Origin: Branchiostoma floridae
Taxonomy: Eukaryota; Chordata; Leptocardii; Amphioxiformes; Branchiostomatidae
Length of the DNA stretch: 20,323 bases
Reading direction: 5' to 3'
Assembly (NCBI RefSeq): GCF_000003815.2
Contig: NC_049980.1
Coordinates: 33,613,204 to 33,633,526 of the forward strand
Shown: positions 17,083-20,323 of the stretch, in pieces
How the letters are laid out: each line of letters starts with the position of its first letter
How positions within the stretch are numbered: the stretch's first letter is position 1
Notes under the pieces: model-generated
What the model was told of the DNA's origin: nothing
The model's database searches: none
What the model saw: only the letters and a program-made list of their open reading frames with translations
Made by a program: the position numbers and the translations under genes

Positions 17083-18530
17083 AGACTCACACTGGAGAGA
17101 AACCCTTCAAATGTAAGGAGTGCAGCAAGCAGTTCAGTATGCTGGGTAACCTGAGGGTTCACATGCGGACTCACACTGGGGAGAAACCCTACACGTGTGA
17201 GGAGTGCAGCAAGCGATTCCGTAGTATGGGCTGTCTACAGAGACACATGAAGACTCACACAGGGGAGAAACCCTATACGTGTGAGGAGTGCAGCAGGCAA
17301 TTCAGTCAGATGGGCTATTTGCAGAATCACATGCGGACTCACACAGGGGAGAAACCGTACAAGTGTGAGGAGTGCAGCAAGCAATTCCGTCGGCTGGATC
17401 ATCTGACGAAACACATGCGGACTCACACTGGGGAGAAACCCTACAGTTGTGATGAGTGCAGAAGACAGTTCACGGAGCTAAGTGGTCTGAAGAGACACAT
17501 GCGGACTCACACAGGGGAGAAACCTTACAAGTGTGAAAAGTGCAGCAGGCAGTTCAGTCAGATGGGCTATCTGAAGACTCACATGCTGACTCACACAGGT
17601 GAGAAGCCATACAGGTGTGAGGAGTGCAGCAAGCAATTCCGTCGGCTGGAGCATCTGAAGAAACACATGCGGACTCATACAGGTGAGAAACCCTACACGT
17701 GTGAGGAGTGCAGCAGACAGTTCAGTCGGCTGGATTGCCTGAAGAAACACATGCGGGCTCACACAGGGGAGAAACCCTACAGTTGTGGGGAGTGCAGCAG
17801 GCAGTTCAGTCAGCTGGTTCATCTTAGGGCTCATATGCGGACTCACACTGGTGAAAAACCCTATAGATGTGAGGAGTGCAGCAAACAGTTCGGTCAGCTG
17901 GGTGCTCTAAAGTCTCACATACGGACTCACACAGGGGAGAAACAGTATAAGTGTGACGGGTGCGGCAAACAGTTCAGTCAGCTGAGTGCTCTTAAGTCTC
18001 ACATACGGACTCACACAGGGGAGAAACCCTACACGTGTGAGGAGTGCAGCAGGCAATTCAGTCAGCTGAATGCCCTGAAGAACCACATGCGGACTCACAC
18101 AGGAGAAAAACCCTACAAGTGTGAGAGGTGCAACAAGCAGTTTATTCAACTGGCTGGCCTAAAGATGCACATGCGGACTCACACAGGGGAGAAGCCCTAC
18201 AGGTGTGAGGAGTGCAGCAGACAGTTCAGTGTGCCGGGTAATCTGAAGACTCACATGCGGACTCATACCGGTGAGAAGCCCTACAGGTGTGAGGAGTGCA
18301 GCAGACAGTTCAATCTATTGGGTAATCTAAAGAAACACATGCGGACTCACACTGGGGAGAAACCCTATAGTTGTGAGGAGTGCAGCAAGCAGTTCCGTCA
18401 GCAGGGTGATCTAAAGCTGCACATGCGTTCTCACACAGGGGAGAAACCGTACAAGTGTGAGGAGTGCAGCAGGCAGTTCAGTCTGCTGAGTAATCTAAAG
18501 AAACACATGCAGACTCACAAGGGACACTGA
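17079..18530 (+). CDS. C2H2 zinc-finger array, 17 fingers, downstream frame of unit 3
   Basis: This long intact array follows the frameshift. Counting from the GTG at 17079, which is not a plausible start, there are 483 codons. Fingers begin at codon 10 and repeat every 28 codons up to 458. Contacts (-1,2,3,6) are MGNV, SGCR, QGYN, RDHK, ESGR, QGYT, REHK, RDCK, QVHA, QGAS, QSAS, QNAN, QAGM, VGNT, LGNK, QGDL and LSNK. All zinc ligands are kept; one linker is TGEKQY, before finger 11. It ends THKGH with TGA. No stop breaks 1.45 kb, so loss of the 5' frame must be recent or not real. The first ATG in frame (17139) lies inside finger 1. With the two upstream fingers the intact gene would have 19, the largest of the three. 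Confidence 0.85.
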   Translation: MKTHTGEKPFKCKECSKQFSMLGNLRVHMRTHTGEKPYTCEECSKRFRSMGCLQRHMKTHTGEKPYTCEECSRQFSQMGYLQNHMRTHTGEKPYKCEECSKQFRRLDHLTKHMRTHTGEKPYSCDECRRQFTELSGLKRHMRTHTGEKPYKCEKCSRQFSQMGYLKTHMLTHTGEKPYRCEECSKQFRRLEHLKKHMRTHTGEKPYTCEECSRQFSRLDCLKKHMRAHTGEKPYSCGECSRQFSQLVHLRAHMRTHTGEKPYRCEECSKQFGQLGALKSHIRTHTGEKQYKCDGCGKQFSQLSALKSHIRTHTGEKPYTCEECSRQFSQLNALKNHMRTHTGEKPYKCERCNKQFIQLAGLKMHMRTHTGEKPYRCEECSRQFSVPGNLKTHMRTHTGEKPYRCEECSRQFNLLGNLKKHMRTHTGEKPYSCEECSKQFRQQGDLKLHMRSHTGEKPYKCEECSRQFSLLSNLKKHMQTHKGH

Positions 18531-18713
18531 AGCCAAACTCTTGTGTAGTAAATAGGTTGTATAAAAAAAGATCTGAAAACTTATTTCGGACAAACTGTTT
18601 GATACTAGTATTTAACTTCTAAGCAGATCTATCAGTGGCAAAGTAATATCTTAAAAGCCAACTAGTATCCAACAGGCCTTTGGAGTATTAGGATACTGCC
18701 TTAGGCCACACCA
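18531..18713 (+). other. Unit 3 3' UTR, first part
   Basis: The stretch after the stop (AGATCTGAAAACTTATTT-CGGACAAACTG) matches units 1 and 2. GGATACTGCCTTA at its end matches GGATACTGCCTTGCC in unit 1 (about 2694), and that similarity is interrupted by the MITE that follows. Confidence 0.5.
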
Positions 18714-19070
18714 ATTTAATTTCTTGGTTCACGGATTTTTTCATAAAAAATATGGAGCGAGAGGGCGAAATAAAGATAAAAATAAAAATCATAAAATGGT
18801 TGGGATAAAAGTAACGGCTAATCCAAAAAATAAAGAAAAAAAGTTTTCAGCTTGAAAAAAGTACAAAAACACTATTTTTGTACAGTAACAGCACCTGTAC
18901 CCACACTTTAAGGAGCTTATAATATAAAGGCCAATTTGCTACACCAGAAAGTTGGTGAATGCTTTCATTAATGGTGAAAATTTGCTGAGTGGTAATTTTT
19001 ATTTTTATTTTTTTTCCCAAAAAATAGGAGCGAGCGAATCCGTGAACCAAGAAATTAAATCAGTGTGGCC
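18714..19070. mobile_element. PIF/Harbinger-type MITE, 357 bp, in the 3' UTR
   Basis: The terminal inverted repeats start GGCCACAC and share ATTTAATTTCTTGG plus TTCACGGATT in both ends, about 34 bp with two mismatches. The 3-bp target TTA is duplicated (18711-18713 and 19071-19073). GGC-type ends with a TTA/TAA target are typical of PIF/Harbinger. The interior is A/T-rich with no coding potential. It sits in transcribed sequence, and its arms could form a strong hairpin in the mRNA. Confidence 0.88.
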
Positions 19071-19122
19071 TTAGGAGATATTGGTATCTGTAATATACTG
19101 GCATGTATAACAGACAATGCCC

Positions 19123-19170
19123 TTGTATGTCGACCCGTTCAGTTACCTGGAAGGCCTTCATTGTATGTAA
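19123..19170 (+). pseudogene. Relic zinc finger in the 3' UTR, unit 3
   Basis: CGTTCAGTTACCTGGAAGGC, then CTTCATTGTATGTAAG, matches the relics at 2835-2877 and 7515-7548. This copy has lost the K-R-Q part. Only comparison with the other units identifies it. Confidence 0.4.
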
Positions 19171-19670
19171 GCCTGTAAGGAGTTGTATGTAGGTAGCCTG
19201 AGTGTCATCTTTATTAGTAGTATACCTCGGCCCCTCACCAACCAATTGATTGGTGGTCAGAGAATATAGACAACACCCCAGAGGAGTTTCTGGTGCGGAA
19301 GTTGTCAACTGTACTTCTTGGCCAATGAATACTATCTTGTATGCGCTATTAGGTGGTTATTAGTCTATTAGGTGGATTTTTAAGCTTAGGAGAGAAATCT
19401 TTGATAAAAGTTCCTTAGTTTTTTTATTATGTTACATTTCTTGGATCTCTAACTTTTTGTTGATCTCTAACTAAGTTGAAGCATGAAGTTGCAATGACTC
19501 TTTCATTATTTGATTACATGATGCAAGTGTTTAAGTGATTTGCCTTAGTTTCACCATGATCTACTATGTACTGGTTGCAGTATGTTTCATTTATCTTTTG
19601 TCCACTATACAGAATAGATGTTCTTGTTTGGGTTAACCTTTTCCTTATATATTACATTATACATATTTCT

Positions 19671-19826
19671 ACGCCAAAAATAGTTACTCAGTGTCACTGA
19701 CGAAGGAAAGTGGATTCTTTCCGAAACGTCTGACCGTTTCAAAACCATATCCAGTTGCTTGAGTAACTATTTTTGGCGTATCTTATTACCTGGATGTCTA
19801 ACCTACATCGACGTATACATACACTG
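19671..19826. mobile_element. Small inverted-repeat insertion, possibly a Penelope-like end
   Basis: The perfect 20-bp arms ACGCCAAAAATAGTTACTCA (19671-19690) and their reverse complement (19760-19779) enclose a stem-rich core. TATTTCT is duplicated at both sides of the segment (19664-19670 and 19827-19833), and the paralogous 3' UTRs read straight through at this place. The arms plus a hammerhead-like core and a tail (CTGGATGTCTAACCTACATC) recall repeats related to Penelope-like elements. That assignment is from memory and tentative. Confidence 0.5.
19693..19734 (+). ncRNA. Hammerhead-ribozyme-like motif
   Basis: GTCA (19693-19696) can pair with TGAC (19731-19734) as helix I. CTGACGA (19697-19703) fits the conserved CUGANGA. 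GGAAAG (19705-19710) and CTTTCC (19717-19722) pair as helix II around a six-base loop, with one extra A at 19704. GAAA (19723-19726) is then followed by CGTC, with a GUC cleavage triplet at 19728-19730. Helix III would be only one pair, far shorter than usual. Very short helix III is, to my recollection, a property of hammerheads in Penelope-like elements. Activity is unproven. Confidence 0.35.
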
Positions 19827-20273
19827 TATTTCTGTTTCGATTGAACTTTGTAGTTGTAGTTTGTATATGAAAAAAACAAAAACAGATCATGTAGTGAAGT
19901 CAGATGTTGACATGGAGAGTATAGTCAACATAGTCAGATAGTGTTATCATGTTTTCTGTTTAATAGATTTTCTAGTTTGGTTGACTCTTTTGTATTCTAT
20001 TAGATATATTTCTGTTCAGTTTGAAGTTTGTAGTCACTAACTTGAGTTTTGTATGTTACTGTGAGAACAGCAAGGGATAGTCTAGTCAGATGTTTGGCAT
20101 AGTGTAATGATAGTGTTATCTAAGATATGTTTTATTTTAGGATGTTAACATGGTAACAGTTGAATCCTATTAACATTAGCATTCTAGTTTATAGTTCACT
20201 ATGGTAATGGATGAAGACATATTTGACATTTTCTTATTATTGGTTCATATGTTCAAGTTATTTACACGTTGTA

Positions 20274-20279
20274 ATTAAA
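20274..20279 (+). terminator. Poly(A) signal ATTAAA, unit 3
   Basis: ATTAAAGTTACCAGTCTGATGTGC is the counterpart of AATAAAGTTACTGGTCTGATATGC in unit 1. ATTAAA is the common weaker variant. A T-rich downstream stretch follows up to the window end. Confidence 0.65.
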
Positions 20280-20323
20280 GTTACCAGTCTGATGTGCTTT
20301 TTGCTCTTTTCAATACATCACCC

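Larger units (their letters stand above)
19171..20273 (+). other. Unit 3 3' UTR, second part, with internal duplication
   Basis: It continues the homology to the other units (GGAGTTGTATGTAGGTAGCC; GAAGTTG-AATGACTCTTTCATTA). A segment is duplicated: about 19610-19945, including the insertion at 19671, and about 19962-20115 share TAGAT-TTCT-GTTTGG, ATATTTCTGTT, GAA-TTTGTAGT, GTCAGAT and TAGTGTTATC. The final block ATTCTAGTTTATAGTTCACT, then ATGGTAATGG, matches units 1 and 2 before the poly(A) signal. Confidence 0.5.

Noticed and set aside
1440-18149. Several minus-strand frames opposite the finger arrays
   Set aside because: They are mirror frames of the repetitive finger sequence (MSPHVSLQ... 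type peptides) and recur with the 84-nt period.
1-20323. tRNA, rRNA, KRAB/SCAN/BTB exon or transposase gene
   Set aside because: I looked for these and saw no cloverleaf with box A/B, no rRNA-like stretch, no effector domain and no transposase catalytic frame in any element.

Overview
The window looks like nuclear DNA of an invertebrate chordate, most likely amphioxus (Branchiostoma). This rests on long C2H2 zinc-finger (ZnF) arrays built from nearly identical CEEC-S-K/R-QFS fingers with TGEKPY linkers and no KRAB, SCAN or BTB domain, on GT-AG splice signals, and on dense AT-rich non-autonomous DNA transposons. The species call comes from recalled resemblance and was not searched. There is a 437-base assembly gap at 771-1207.

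The backbone is a tandem triplication of one gene unit, all on the + strand. Each unit has a conserved upstream region with a CACGTG box, a non-coding first exon ending at a strong donor (111, 4668, 12332), an intron with a conserved C-rich block, a conserved acceptor (exon starts 1538, 5693, 16815), one coding exon that starts MAT(S/G) and carries all the fingers, and a conserved 3' UTR ending in a poly(A) signal (3686, 8022, 20274). Unit 1 (about 1-3710) encodes nine fingers, with a tenth lost to a frameshift. Unit 2 (about 4170-8045) encodes ten full fingers and one with an in-frame deletion. Unit 3 (about 11853-20300) has about nineteen fingers split by a frameshift after finger 2. All three share a short N-terminal box (LEG-K/E-FAGRV), and all keep a decayed finger fragment in the 3' UTR.

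Between units 2 and 3 lies a highly homogeneous 366-bp satellite (8780-10402). It abuts a 29-bp minisatellite (10401-11362) that was split by a 663-bp inverted-repeat element. The long intron of unit 3 holds a Tc1/mariner-type MITE (12887-13248), a 246-bp tandem repeat rich in octamer sites that carries a 649-bp nested element, a dispersed repeat with an ACAG microsatellite, and a clear hAT-type element with 8-bp target duplications (15482-16046). The unit 3 3' UTR holds a Harbinger-type MITE (18714-19070), a small inverted-repeat insertion with a hammerhead-like motif (19671-19826) and a local duplication. A possible isolated minus-strand exon resembling an LRR N-terminal cap lies at 3820-3930, between units 1 and 2.

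The encoded proteins should be nuclear DNA-binding factors. They have an almost constant finger framework and variable DNA-contact positions. The internal finger duplications, deletion and frameshifts point to ongoing birth and death of a lineage-specific ZnF family next to young satellites and transposons.
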